Positions 1 to 12,981 of a stretch of DNA of 64,000 bases are shown piece after piece. The number at the start of each line of letters is the position of its first letter. Within the stretch, counting starts at the first letter, position 1. The notes below the pieces were generated by a model that saw nothing but the letters and a program-made list of their open reading frames with translations, did not search any database and was not told where the DNA came from. Both the position numbers and the translations under genes were made by a program. The stretch is from Hydractinia symbiolongicarpus (Eukaryota; Cnidaria; Hydrozoa; Anthoathecata; Hydractiniidae), in NCBI RefSeq assembly GCF_029227915.1, contig NC_079875.1:13203001-13267000 (forward strand), given 5' to 3'.

Positions 1-3000
1 ATTTCTAAAGTCAAGTTAAGCAAAATTTCTTTAACTGTGGATCGCACTGCATTGTCAGCACTAGCTCTTTCAAATAGCTCTGGTGATGGAAATGGATCGT
101 ACCTTTGCGTGGTTATTCATTTTCTCTGGACAGTTAATGAGTTTTTCACAAAAAAAGGAGTCTATAGAGAGATGTGACTCTTTTTACTGGAGGATTTCTA
201 TCAATCGGAAAAATTTTATTCGGATAAAATATTTGTTTCGTTATGGAAAATTCTTTTTTACGGCCTTTGTTCAATCACTTTTCTATATGGACGCAAAGAA
301 ACAGCTCCAAAAAATAGTTATTAAACACATAATTTGTCGGGCAAAATTTTGTCGGACAAAATCCTCGTCACTACCAAAAAATTTCATCACCGTTTTTTGT
401 CGGATAGGGTTAATTTCCTTGAAAAGAAGAAGAAAAAATTGAAAGAAAATAAACAAGAAGGCGATCTATCTTACTTTCCATTGAAAATGACGACATATCT
501 CTAATGTCGTAGGGCATTCCAAAATATTGCGGGTATTTGTCGTCATACCATACCAACAGCTCACTTCCGATTGCGATATCTTTGAAAGCTCTGTAGTAAA
601 TACTACCATAGTACTGAAAGACAAATAAATTCTGCTCGCCTCTATGTCGAGCGCATTGGATAAACCGCATCCAGCTAGAAGCGTTTTCGTCACTTGCATC
701 CAAAAAGTGACTTAACCGTAAGTTTTCGTAAATCTAAAAAGAAATTATATTGAATTACAAACGAGGTTGAGCACTAAGTCATAATACGGCAACAAATATT
801 CGAAATAAGCTGCATTTTTACAACTTCGTGTCTAGGGTCTCTTTTTCAAATTCGTTGAGGACTACACGTGCGAGTTACTTAAGCTAGCCGTACCTCTCTT
901 TTTACAACCGCATCTATTGTTTCCTTGTTGCTCGCTGACTAACCACTTGGAAAGACCTAATTTATGTCTTTGTTTGCTCAATTCGTCTAGCGCGCCAATC
1001 AGACTTTAGCTTTAACCACTTACGTAATCGGTTTGCATTTTTTTAACGACAACATAATGTCTTGGAAACTACTGCTCTTTTTATAATCCATATTTTTGAT
1101 TTCTTACTTTGTATTTACTCACTGTAGGACGACGGTTGCTTATAACTTGCTTTCGTTTTTTGTAGCATTTAAGCCTCTTCTTGTTCACAAAGCGTTGCTT
1201 ATAAAAACGCGCGTATTTTCTATTGATCAATCAGTGCTAGGAGATGAAGACACGATAGTTAAAGTTGCACTAGAACTTACCTCCCAAAGAAAAGGAGCGT
1301 CACCCTGACTTATTTGCTTTAGCCCATCTTCCACAGCTATTTTTTTTCCTTCATACGGCCCAATCCATGTTCCCATGGGAATAAATTGTTTGGCAAACAC
1401 ACCATAGCCTGCCAGTGGAAGTGTAGATATGCACAAACCAACCTCGTCGGGGAAGGTGGATACTGCATATGACTTTGGACCAGATAGTGTCAAAGATGGC
1501 AGCGAAGGAAGCGGTCCGTCATGTTGAGGACATTCTCCGAATCGGATTTCTTGACACATATCACACCCTAAAGATACACATTCTTATAATGTGGTTAAAC
1601 TTCACTACCACTCAAGTAGAAAAGCAAAGATGGTAGCGAAGAAAGCGGTCCGTTATGTTGAGGACATCTCAGAATTGGATTTTTTGACAAATACCGTTTA
1701 CTCTATTATTTTGGCATCTGTGCAATTTATGCCTCTCCAGTAAACCCACCTTTGTGGAACGGGTTGAACCCGCCTTTTTATTATTCCCAACTCTCTAATA
1801 TCCCCACCCGTAAACCCGCCATTATTTCCAAGGTTGAAACTTTAATCCCACAGCGAAAATGACAAAGCAAACACGGTACCACACCCTTAAGTAGACACTG
1901 GAATATGCTGTCAAATTTCAGCATCACCAAAGACACAGAGCAAAGTACACCATGTAATTAAACACTTTTTTATCTGTGGTTTAAACTGTTAGACAACATG
2001 TTATCTAATCTGTGCAAATAATGGTGTTTTGCTGACTTTTGCGATCTTGTTGTTGGATCAGACTATTTTTATAAACAGCAATATTAATTACATTTTTTTG
2101 TTAATCTTGTGTAAGAAGGGAGGAATGTCTCGAAAGAAAATAAATAGTACAGAGGGTTGTTTTTAAAACTAAATTTTATGTGTACATACACTTCGCCGGT
2201 TTGTTTTTATCTTCGGAAGTTAAGCCAGAAGATGTAGAAGAAGGCTTCGAGGGAGGTGTTGATTTACGGTCGCCGATTTGGACCACTCGCATTTCTAGTT
2301 TTCCATATAAACATTTTTCTAACTCGTGAACAGTGAACTGGTGAGGACGATACTGCTGACGCATGCCATAAGGGTGATACTTTGCAGAATACGGTGCGGC
2401 GTGGGCAGGATTTTGACCAACTTGTTTTAAAAGTCCATTCTCTTGCGGTGGCGGAGCGACGCCATGCATGGTCCATGGTGGTGGATGCGGGTGTGGCTAA
2501 GCAATCGTAAAAACAATTAAACTTTCGAGTTAAAATTAAATTTAGAGCATTAAAGCATTGATGGCCGCAGTTTTCAGATTTTTCATTTTTTGGATATACC
2601 CATTTTTTTTTCTTCCGCAGGGATTGTATTCTTGAAGCTTGGAAAGTTCTGATAAATCAACTTCAAGCGTTTGCAGACCGGAAATTTTATAAAAAAGAAA
2701 TAATGTGTGAAACCCCTGTAAGCTGACGTCCAAACACTGAGAACTGCAGCCATGAATGCTTAAATAGAAAGCCATTTTTACAGATATCGAGTCGAGAGAA
2801 TTAAGAAGCTCTGAGACCCCTAAAAATAACTTTAATTTTACTTAAAAATATATCTTAAATAAAAAAAATCATTATATAGCAAAAAAGCGTCAGTGAAAAA
2901 CACGTGATGTCTTGCTCCATCCGCCTTTCATTTACAGACATGCTAAAATTTAATAACATTACCCCAGTCCACCACAAGTCGACACAGGTAAACGAACACG

Positions 3001-5895
3001 CGACCGTATATCTATTTAGTTTCTAATAATGACATAGCCTAATTAGATATAAACGAGACAATTAATAGCTATTTTGTTTCTAATTACAAAAATTTACGAG
3101 CTTAATTATGGAAATTGGTAAATTTCACCGCAAACGTGGCAACGATATCAAGTTGTCACCAGTCGGCTAATGGGTTTATAATAACAATCCATGCAATAAA
3201 ACTGTCGCCAAGGTGATAGGTTTTTAACCTCGTTAGTGTCAACGGACAAAGATTATTTTAAAAGCGCACATGACTTGAACACGAAGGACAATAGGTCAAC
3301 ACAGACAGTTAGAATGCCATAGGAAATTCCGTCCAATCGCTTGTCGAATGGTTCAATTTGCGATTACGTAATACGGAGCATTTTAAAGTCACGTGAGGAA
3401 CAGTTCTATCAAAATTGTAGAGAGATAGAACTTCGTGCCGCGATAGGCCCGAGTTACACATAACAATGGTTCGCATCAACGGTTCGCGTTACACTCACTT
3501 GCTTTCTTGACACGTTAGTCTTTCACTAAGCACTTGTACAAAAATAAAAATAATTTTTCTCAAAAGCTGTATTAGTGTACAGACATTTATATCTCCGTGT
3601 GAAAAGCTCCAAGACTTCTCGCTCTGTTTATGAGTAAAATAGTGGAAGTGAGTAAATAGATTAGTCGCGAAACACGGATTATTTGTAGCACCCAGTCTAG
3701 TGTTGACACGGGATTAGGCATAAGAACGAAAAGCTACCGGTATTTATAACAAAGAGCTATGTAGACCTAGATTATCTAGCTGGTGTTATAAACTTCTTTG
3801 ATTCTATTTCGGCGTTTACTTGTTCAGTGTTAATAAAAAAAAGTTTTCATAGTTGCCAAGAAACCGGCGAATAACACCAACTTCGTACTCAGATCTAACT
3901 GTTTCTCATTAGCGCAGTCCTTTGAGAGCTGGCACTGAGTTTGGTAAAATTATGACACGTGCATGGCTCAAACGTAGACACAAATTCTGGAAACTTGGAA
4001 ACAAGGTTGGTAAAATGACGCAAGCAAAAATACGCAACAGTAAGCATAGCTTAACTGAAGCGGGATGACTTTTTACACAGAAAACCTAGTTCCTAGACCT
4101 GTAGTATCAATCAATTATAACCAACTGTACTATCAAAGAGAAGAAAGTACAAGAGACGAAAATGTATTTCATTTTTCAAGATTTCCAACGTTCATCCTTA
4201 AGGCTGCTACCTCGTCCCCAGAGCTCTAGGTTTTCTCATATTTGATGGCAGCCGTCCAAGTATAAGAAACCTAACAGTCCTGGAGGGAAGGTCGTGAAAG
4301 CATTTACACACCATGGAAGCAAAAGTTGTGGCATACGTTTATAGATTGTTCAAGTTCCACCTTTCATGTGGTCACGCCTATGTTTAAACTCTCGGTAACC
4401 GAAAATCGAAATTGTCGTGATGCAACACATGTTACTAAACTTTTCGGACTCAGCGCGGGTACTTGAGAATCTTTCATTGTTGTTGTTATTAAACATTGAA
4501 AACTGAGCTGTTTTGACAATAACTGCATGTTCCGTCTTCGGGTGATCACGTTACTGATGTGAAAATATTTGATGCCAATCAACCAAACAAAATAAAATAG
4601 GTAAATATAGAACTTGTGTAAGTCTACGAAATTTGATCCGGTTTCATTTTTTTTACCGCCACACATGAACTTCATGGCAGACGGGAGAAATACCACCATG
4701 CAGCGTTCCTTTCATGTTAACTGAAGGAATTAAGCTGCAGTTAACATTTTTATTTATTTCTATTTAAATTTCTTCGCATGTTCATTTATGTAACCAAACC
4801 CTTTTTACAAAGTAAGTTTAGTTAACACAGGAGGCTGCTATTCTCGTCACAGGGTTTGTTGCACGTTTACTGGACGACTAACAAGTTTTTCACCTCCGAC
4901 AATAATGTTATGAAGGAAAGAAACCCAAGAGCGAGATTATGGAGACTGTTTCTACAGTCAACATATAAATTCGAATTTTTTTGCTATTTCGTTCTAAAAA
5001 AATGAGAAGAATATTTATATCCCATTCCTGTTGGCTAAGACACCGATGTAACTTATCTATTTATCATTGCCTTCATTTTTTGTACAGGTTTTCGGTGTAA
5101 CATTAGAGAAGGCGTAACGCCCAGTGTTGTTACGCGGTGTTACACCGCCAATATGGATTGACCTAAAAAAGGGGGCGGTAAAAATAGTCTCCTATTTTAT
5201 TGCAATTTTTTTTTTGGCTGGCGCATTTTAATTTTTATGTCATACGGGTCGTTAACAAAATATATGACGTGTCCATAATGAACGACGTGTGTCTACAATG
5301 CACAGCGTCGCGTGTACAATGAGCGGCGTCGCGACTATAATAAACGGCGTCGCGACTACAATTGGTTGCATGTCATACGAAGTAGTTTCATATTTATCAT
5401 TAAGACAGAGAGACGTAACTTTACTTGTCGACTTCTTTTATTAAAGTTTATATATAAAAAAAAGATATAATTTGAATATTAATTCTCTCGATCCTAACAA
5501 AACCTGATATTACCGCGAATTCGTTGTATGAGATAGAAACATTATGTTGTGATAAAAAGCAATTTGTTAGATTTTCTGAAAAAAGAAAAAAAAAATACGC
5601 GAGGTTTTCCCTTATAGATTTTTAACTGCGATTCTGTTAAAAAGTCTTCCGGTTAATCAACAATTTTTTAACCGTTTCTTGTTTTGGTTTCTTTTTATGT
5701 TAATATATTAAAAGAAAAAGAAAATATCACTGTCAATAATAATATAATATAAAAATAAGTAAATTAAATAATTTAAAGCAAGCATACCGGTCGTCCTCCT
5801 TCAACAAGCATCCAACCAGCGGCAGGTGGTCGGCGTAATTCATGATGGCTGCGCATTTCAACTCCCGCCATACGATGTTTCGAAGCAACATCCAT
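1..5895 (-). CDS. PRDM: PRDM-family PR/SET-domain protein, 5' part of gene (3' end beyond window)
   Basis: Exons on the minus strand, 5' to 3': 5788-5895, 2190-2496, 1281-1567, 475-733, and a tentative 1-79; all junctions are GT/AG and in phase. The first exon starts at the first ATG after an in-frame TAA and is proposed from its donor and phase only. Residues 139-154 form the zinc knuckle seen just before the PR domain in many PRDM proteins (W, C140, C143, C151, H154). The PR/SET fold spans about 178-305: DEVGL, GYGVFAKQFIP, GPYEG, then DASDENASSWMRF, CARHRGEQNL, IYYRAF and ELLVWYDDKYPQYFG. Residues 37-130 are proline-, histidine- and serine-rich. PRDM proteins are nuclear chromatin or transcription regulators, usually with C2H2 zinc fingers after the PR domain; those would lie left of position 1. 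The PRDM subtype cannot be settled from this part. The 1-79 exon is the weakest call. Confidence 0.82.
1625..1694 (-). pseudogene. Degenerate partial copy of the PRDM zinc-knuckle exon
   Basis: This stretch repeats positions 1491-1560 of the neighbouring PRDM exon at roughly 80-85% identity by eye, including the CPQH segment and the following leucine/serine run. It lies in the intron just upstream of the parent exon. A one-base deletion breaks the frame and no acceptor or donor pair is retained, so it is probably not spliced in. Confidence 0.7.
4207..4300. mobile_element. Degenerate CCTCGT/CCCAG-type palindromic MITE
   Basis: The left end reads CCTCGTCCCCAG and the right end is a weak reverse complement (TCCTGGAGGGAAGGTCG). 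It is a decayed member of the family that is well preserved at 34690-34784 and 56746-56837. Confidence 0.4.
5265..5361. repeat. Tandem repeat of about 20 bp, CpG-rich (GCGTCGCG core)
   Basis: About five imperfect units of 19-21 bp. The later units share GCGTCGCG followed by ACTACAAT or a variant. The CpG density is far above that of the AT-rich surroundings. Confidence 0.75.
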
Positions 5896-8800
5896 TTCAC
5901 GTTTAAAGTTTGGAAAATAGTGTTAAAATTCAACTGATATAATAGTTTGTGTAAGTTCATATAGTTTAAGTTCAATTTACTTCTCTAGTTTGTTTCCCAC
6001 TCTGAGATATATCAAAAACGCCACAACAACAATAACAACAACATGCATTCCATGAAATAAACAAACTTTCACATATATATCCACTGAAATAACTTTTACA
6101 TTTAACGTGAATCTCTGTGGTGATTTTTGTGTCGCCTGTTTCGATAAACACACGTTTTTTAGCCGCCTCGTTTGATCATATTAAGTTGTTTTGAATGAAC
6201 TAAACTCAGTGAGGCGAAGCAAGTTTAAATTCAAATCATAATCAACCAAGATTACTGCACCACAAGATGCTGGCATCTTGAGAATTTACTTGAAAATAGC
6301 ATCACGGTCATTATCTCCATCGCAGAGACTAATGACTAGGCTTGCTAAATCGAACTTTGATCGCATTTAGCATAGTGCAGGAACAGATATATTTCCGCTG
6401 CAAAACTCGAAGAAAAAAAGCTCACAGGCTTCCCTCGCAGTATTTTTAGATTTTTGATTTAGTAACATGTGAAATGCTTTGTAATGACTTCACTTACAAA
6501 ATATAAATGACTATTTTGATGGAGTAATAATCTCCGTGGTAGAGATCATAAGCAGGATTTAAAAACGTAAGTTATTTGAGATAACACACCATTATAATTT
6601 GTGATGTTGTTAAATGAAAACAATAGGAATTGTCAATTGTCTAGTAACGTCAAAATATAGTTAATACAGCTACGCTCCATTGCTTCTAATAACATCATAT
6701 ATAAAAAACAAAGACACGGGGGGTTAAATGTATAATTGGAGTTATATTAATTACAAACAGACACTATTTCCCAGTGACGTAAATCCAGGAAAATGCTAAA
6801 ATTACATTTTCTTAGACACTTCGTACGCAGGTCTCAAAAAGTAATAGTATAGCCTGGAAATAAATAAGGATCAATATTAGTAAATTAAATCTATATGCAT
6901 ATATTAAAGGCGGATAAAAGGATAAAATAACAACCTGTGTCCCAAGACTGAATGTCATTTAATTTCTTTAAATATTTTTTATTAAAGTTTCTTTTAATAA
7001 GCTTCCATAGTGAAATTATGTTTAAGTAATAACTCTTGTATTGAGATGTACAGAGTTTGAGATTATTTACAGATGAAATGTTCTAAGCAAGGAAATATAA
7101 ATCCATGCGTAATTTTTTTCCCACATTTACGTGCAGGATGTTATCCTTCGGCTGATATTTTTGTATTTGTAACAAAAACAACTTCTATGTTGACAAAAGT
7201 TGTCAGGATTGTTTATTTTACCGATCAAGTTACAACAAAGATGATTATTTTTTCGAAACACACAGAGTGCGATATGCAGTTGAGTCATTGTTTTCCTCCT
7301 CCGTGTATTTAAGTTAGTTCTCATATTTCGCACAAACACACAAAACATCAACTGTGCTCACACTGACTATAAATAAAGATAAAAAAGATCAGCTTCTCAA
7401 ATTTCAATCAATGTTTTCATTTAAAGAGATCATTCAGTTATTTATTTGTTTATTTAAGTACACTGTTTATAAAATATTCGTTTATCTGACGTTTGCTCCA
7501 TAAATAAAACGTTGTTTACATTTTATTCATCTTCTGCAAACAATTCAACGCTAACAACTTTGTAATCACAAGAAAATCCATTTCAGTCTAAAGAAATCAA
7601 GTAATTTGATTACATGCACGTGACATATAGAATGCGTCACCTTGGTTTCACGTGCCCAGCTGTCCACTTTTTCATAGTCACAGAAAGAAAGGTAGTGCGT
7701 GTGAATTGGATTTTTTACAAGGTGAAAGAACAAGTCTGGATAAATACTGTGTCATAGATTTGCTTTAAGCTCTCTCCCTCTCTCTCTCACTCTCTCTCTC
7801 TCTCTGTGTGTGTGAAACAAAACACAACAAAGAATATATAAAACAAATTTCTTTCCATATAAAAGATTATTGTGTCCCTAACACTCGGTGTTTTCATCCT
7901 AATACCTACATACTACAACGCTTAAACAACTCTCCCATACCGTATCCAATAAATGCCCCTTTTAACTTTATAATCAAATGCCTCCCTTTTTAAAGAGGCC
8001 TCTTATAATGACTGTCCCTCCTAGAAGGGGGTGTTTATTTAAACCATAGCTTTTTTGAGTGAAAAGCCAACATAATAAAGTTGTATGGAACAAATATTGA
8101 CATGACTTAGGATTTGTGACTAAACCTCTTTATACTGTTTATTCTACTATAACAGAATGGTTTCAAAATAATTGCCACCCTACCAATCCACCCCCCCCCC
8201 CCCCCCTCATCCTCTTCCTAAATAATTATTTCGCTTGAAGATTTGAAACATTTTAATAACACCTCCACAAGTTTCATCGAAAAATTGTCTCAAAACACGA
8301 TCGAACCCAACTCCTTTTATAGTGATTCTTCATACCGGTTATCTTATACTAGTATGCTCATGGATACACCTTTAAGGAAGAATTTTACACACAACCGTTT
8401 CATCTTGCATCGATCATTGACATTGAAAATTAGTATTCGCGATTAAATAATTCATATGATTTTTGACACAGTGTAAGCTAATAGATCTCGTGTGGAAACG
8501 TTCCAGTAATTTTGTTTTCAATCTCAACACTATTTGAAAATCGGATGTTTTCGTATAACTTGTCAACAACTAAAAGATTTACTCGGCTCAGAATGACGTC
8601 ATTTCCCTTTCACTTAATGAAGATGTACCACTGTGGTACAAGCTATTTAACATTTTCGTCACGCTTTTTAAAAAGCGATTATTACGTTCCCGTTATTGAG
8701 CGAAATTTACCCCCCGTCTTTATGTCGACATTTCATGCTCTCTAAATTCCGTCTTCCTTATCTAGTTTCCGCTTGATGACTTTTAAATTTATTGAATGCA

Positions 8801-9289
8801 TAATTAGTTTTTTTAATGTGCGCATGCGCACAAAACAATTGAGGATGTTATCTGTTAACACGTATGACAAGATGTGAAAATTTATACTATGTATTGAATT
8901 GGCGTTAAAATTTAATGATATACAAAAGGGGCGTTGAATGTTCAATAATGTGCGAAGAGGCGTTAAAAATGGATTAATCTCTGTAGGGGGATAAGTTTCA
9001 TTAAGACAACAATGTGATCTTTCTGTGGACACCATTGAGAGGGTCCAAGGCTCCGTTATTACAAGCTCTAACATAACGTCTGCTATAGGTCCGCTGGAGG
9101 ATTTGTTATAAGTGTTTAACCAATTTCTTAAGTCGGTCCGCTCCCAGGAGTTTTTACTGTATACGGAAAAAAAATTTAATGTGCAAAGCATTACGGGTAA
9201 AAAAAGTCAGGTTAAAAGTATCTTTTCTGCTTTTTCCATATGGTAAAAATTTTGTTATTTAGAATACATCTTCTTGAGCTGAAGGCAGA

Positions 9290-9410
9290 TGTATATCGCT
9301 TAAGCCTGATGTCAAATCCGCTAGCTCTTACAAGACAACTAACTAGTTTTTTTCGCCTCCGGCCTTGATGTCAAAAAAGAAAAAAACCTCCTGGTACAAG
9401 GTTAAGTTGA
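9290..9410. mobile_element. MITE remnant related to the copies at 4843 and 34037
   Basis: It shares the order CTGATGTCAAA, a TAACTAGTTTTTTTCGCC-like block and a GGCCTTGATGTCAAAAAAG block with the better preserved element at 34037-34156. Its ends are decayed. Confidence 0.4.
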
Positions 9411-10652
9411 CAAATAAAAAATTAAGTCAGGAAAAAAATTCTGTTATCGTAGAGTTTCTCGACTGATAAGAGTAATTCCAGTTTTATCAATTGTCTATGT
9501 GAGATTACAATTAATATAACGCTGTTGAAATACTGAAAGGAATGTTCCTGACGATTCGCTACTTTCAAAAAATGCAGTTTGTCTTAGGTAAAACAGTTGA
9601 GTCTGGAAAATATAAATACATTATTCCGTTCAAAAATAATTGCGTATTAAAAATATCTCGCGGAAACAAAACAAAATATTCACGCCTGTCGCAACATTCA
9701 CCTGTCTCCGCTACCATCTTTTAAAAAATTTTAAAAAAAAATAATGTTACGCCCTTTTTCGCATATCTCTCTCCCTTACCTGGCGTACTTGTTTGGCCGT
9801 CTGGCAAACAGTAAACAGTCTTTCCTGTTTCCATGGACAAAAAATTCAGGAAGTTGATGAATTGAATCAAAGCATGTATCTCATCTCATTTTAATTAAAA
9901 CCTGCATCATAAAACATGTAATTTAACTTGAACAATAATAATCACGTTATTAAAGATGATGCGTTCGTAGGGTAATTAAACCTTATCAAGTTTCCCACAA
10001 TAGTTTTAAAATAAAAGACTGTAATTCCTTTGTTCGTGAAGCTCTTTTGGCATATCTCCAGATGTGGATTTGATCCTTATCTGACCGTACGCGATAAGGA
10101 TACAATGAGGTCTGGAAACCGAATTAATATCTCCTTAAACTGATGTCATAGATAATGTAAAAAAAAACCAAAGATAAAGCCATTGTTGTTGTTGTTGAAT
10201 GTCGTTGTTGTTGTTAGCTATAATATTTTGCACTTAGCTGACAGAACATTGATTTTTGAGGGCAATTAAAGAATAATAAATTTAAAACTACTTTTTTTCT
10301 TTTGCACTTGACCATGGCGCGGTACAATATGCAACCACTGCCAGGGGCTGTCTCTTTAAAATGGCGCCAAAAGCCATGTGTTTTGTTACTGTTCTTTTTC
10401 TTCACAGTTTTTTTAAACTTGCAAACATTAATCAATTAAAACAACTATTTCTGTCAAATTTAGTCAGTTCCGTGTCAGCATTTTTGCTTGTGTCTACTTG
10501 AAAATTGCTGAATCATGTTCCGCACGGTGTTGTCTCTCCCTCAGAGATCGGTCATGACCTGGTTTAAATACTTTGTTTTTTTCTGACTTTTTTTATCTTC
10601 CCAAAAACAAATTTTAAACAAAATGTTGTGTTTATTTATCATTGTCATTGCT

Positions 10653-10659
10653 GTTGTAG

Positions 10660-10697
<38 letters not shown>

Positions 10698-10698
10698 A
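10653..10698. repeat. TTG trinucleotide microsatellite
   Basis: About fifteen near-perfect TTG units. A shorter TTG run lies at 10182-10216. Confidence 0.9.
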
Positions 10699-12169
10699 TT
10701 GTTGAGAGCTAAAATTATAATTAAATTCAAAAATATATATAAGAAATTAAAACTAAAGATAAACCAATAAAAGCTTTTATTATTCTCGATAATCAGATTA
10801 ATCCTTACACAGAGATTAGCAAATCGGCCAATAAAGAAAAAGATGACTTTGATAACAAGAAAAAAAAATAAAGTGTTGTACTAAATATTCTTGCCAACCT
10901 TATCGTTCTTTTTGTGTAAATGAAAATTAGATTTCTGCTTGTGACGTAGTTCGATGTTTTTTTATCCGAGTCACAGATCTGTGTTCGTGATAGAATTCAA
11001 TATAATTGCTTCACCGTAACTTTGAAATTTTGTTGCGTATTAGACAGCCATCATCAGTAATCGATTGTATCAAGTTATTAAAATTAACTTCTGAGTACCA
11101 GATTAGAAATTATTTGATACTTCGTCCCTGATTAGCGTGCTATTTACTGATAGGCACATTCATGGGTGCGAAACGGGTGTTTTATTTTATAATTTAGTGG
11201 CTTACGCTTGAAATGTGGCGGCGCTTGAAATGTCCGTGCAAGAATATAAAGCTTACATGTCCTTCTTTTTCTGCTATTCTCATCAAAAAATGTGGCTAAA
11301 GAAAAATGTTGAGTTTAGTTTACTGACTAGTATGAGATTGGGCAACAACATACACTCTAGGGAACTGCCTCAAAATTTCAATAGTTCCTCAAATGTCAAC
11401 AAGTTCTTCCCAATGAAGTAACACAGTGTGGTGTGCTAGCAAAATTTGAGACTGCAATACTATATATGTTGTGTTATCAGCCTCTTCACGGTTAGAGATT
11501 AAGCGCTAACCAGCTTGTATGATAGGCGCGGCAGACAAAAGATTCAACCCATGCCTTTCTAAAAGGAAAGTAACTTAGAAAACTCGCTATATTACAAACC
11601 CTCAATATGACAAACAACTAGATTTCACTTTACGAACTAAATTCTTCCTGCCTTGTTCTTAAGAGATCCTTATAAAACACTTCGATATAACGATCTTTCA
11701 GTTGTGTGTCCGTTCAAACTAATTATATCGAGAGTTGGGGATTGGTGGCAAGGAGCAACTAGCAGTTAATATGGTATCAAGAAAAACATGTCACACCCTC
11801 CCTGCTACCTTCTAAATCAATATTTGTGTAAATATAACACCACCACAGCTGAAAGTTTTCCAAGAAAAATTCTCTACTCGAGAAGATGTAAATAATTTTC
11901 GTCTTCCAAAGAGTGCGCTTAAACACAGGGGGTGTCCTTGTCGCAGGAGATCCGGAAAAAATTAAATAATAGCGGTAATTAACCTGCTATTTATATATTA
12001 GTATATGCGTTGCACTTAATTGATGTTGTTAATTATATTGCATCGCAACAATGTTGATTTCTTGTAATTATATCCCTATTTAAAAGGCTCCAAGCATGCG
12101 AATTATATACATCCTGTGTCACTTTCACTGAGAGGTGATTCTCTTATCGGAACGAGGACGGTAATCCGA

Positions 12170-12259
12170 TGTTAGGGAGAGATGGGTAAATCCAACCTCG
12201 TCCCCAGAACTTGTTAGGGAGAGAGGATGCCAATGTTAGGGAGGGGGATGGGTAAATCC
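12170..12259. repeat. Direct repeat interrupted by a MITE-end-like insert
   Basis: The block ATGTTAGGGAG..GATGGGTAAATCC occurs twice, near 12170-12196 and 12233-12259. The DNA between the copies starts with AACCTCGTCCCCAGAAC, the terminal sequence of the local MITE family. Confidence 0.6.
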
Positions 12260-12938
12260 CTTGATGTTTAAATATTTTTTTACCGTAAAACGTTTTCTTG
12301 GGATAATAGAAAATATTCTAAACAGATTTGTCGTCTGTCTTCTACACAAGTCATCCTTGTTCTTAGATTTTTTCTCCCCTAAGCTGTTATGACGGAGCGA
12401 CTAATATCAACTAAAAGCAAAATGCCCTGGGAAAGAAATTGCAAAATTGGAAAAGTGAATTGTTGTCAATTGGGGAAACGACATGTCTCCAAATGTTCTA
12501 TTTTAGGGATTTGACGGTTAAAGTGGGAGGGGGTAAAAGCGTGCACTTAGTGATTCACCCCTTATGTGACTGGAAATATCATGTGCATAAAAGCATACGT
12601 TTATGTGACTCCCTTCCATCCTTTTATTGTCGACTTTCAAAACGATGAATCGGAATAAACGCGGGGAGAATAATGATCGTATTTTATATTGCCTTATTTC
12701 GACTCTTTCAATCCAAAACCGCGTGACAAGAATACCAGAATACATATAGCTTAAAGCAAACCGCCTTCTCCGTTGGTCAATTATATTATTTAAACAATTT
12801 CTTAGAGGTAAGCGCATGCACATAAGATGCCTTAAACTGGCTAGCTGTGTTGTAACACGTAGGACAACTAATGTAGCCGACAAATCGACAGTTATCGATA
12901 CGACCAAAAAACTATAAAAATTACAATTAGAAATTATT

Positions 12939-12944
12939 TTTATT
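12939..12944 (-). promoter_or_regulatory. Candidate polyadenylation signal (AATAAA) of the FBPase gene
   Basis: A canonical AATAAA on the minus strand about 40 nt after the FBPase stop codon. The position is plausible, but the base composition makes chance matches common. Confidence 0.5.
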
Positions 12945-12981
12945 TCTTCCATGATAAAATACAACTACAAAAATTAATTAT

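Larger units (their letters stand above)
2497..5787. other. Large first intron of the PRDM gene
   Basis: No exon could be supported here. The stretch holds a short open frame at 2540-2822 (minus) that begins after a plausible acceptor, is leucine-rich and matches no family I recognise, a degenerate CCTCGT-type MITE at about 4207-4300, and a CpG-rich short tandem repeat at 5265-5361. The rest is AT-rich with nothing recognisable. Confidence 0.5.
5896..12938. other. Gene-poor spacer between the PRDM 5' end and the FBPase 3' end
   Basis: No gene is supported. Open frames here (the longest is 149 codons at 8742-9191, minus) show no domain, no coding-like motif and no splice partners. Recognisable content: a CT-rich tract at 7769-7812, a poly-C run near 8193-8206, a palindromic MITE remnant near 9290-9410, a TTG microsatellite at 10653-10698, and a duplicated GTTAGGGAG segment at 12170-12259. 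The PRDM promoter should lie just to the right of 5895 but no core element is clear. Confidence 0.5.

Noticed and set aside
8742-9191. 149-codon minus-strand open frame
   Set aside because: No family motif, no splice context and composition like translated AT-rich noncoding DNA; it partly covers a GCGTTAAA-type interspersed repeat.
12518-12964. 148-codon minus-strand open frame overlapping the FBPase 3' flank
   Set aside because: It crosses the FBPase polyadenylation region and shows no protein-like motif.
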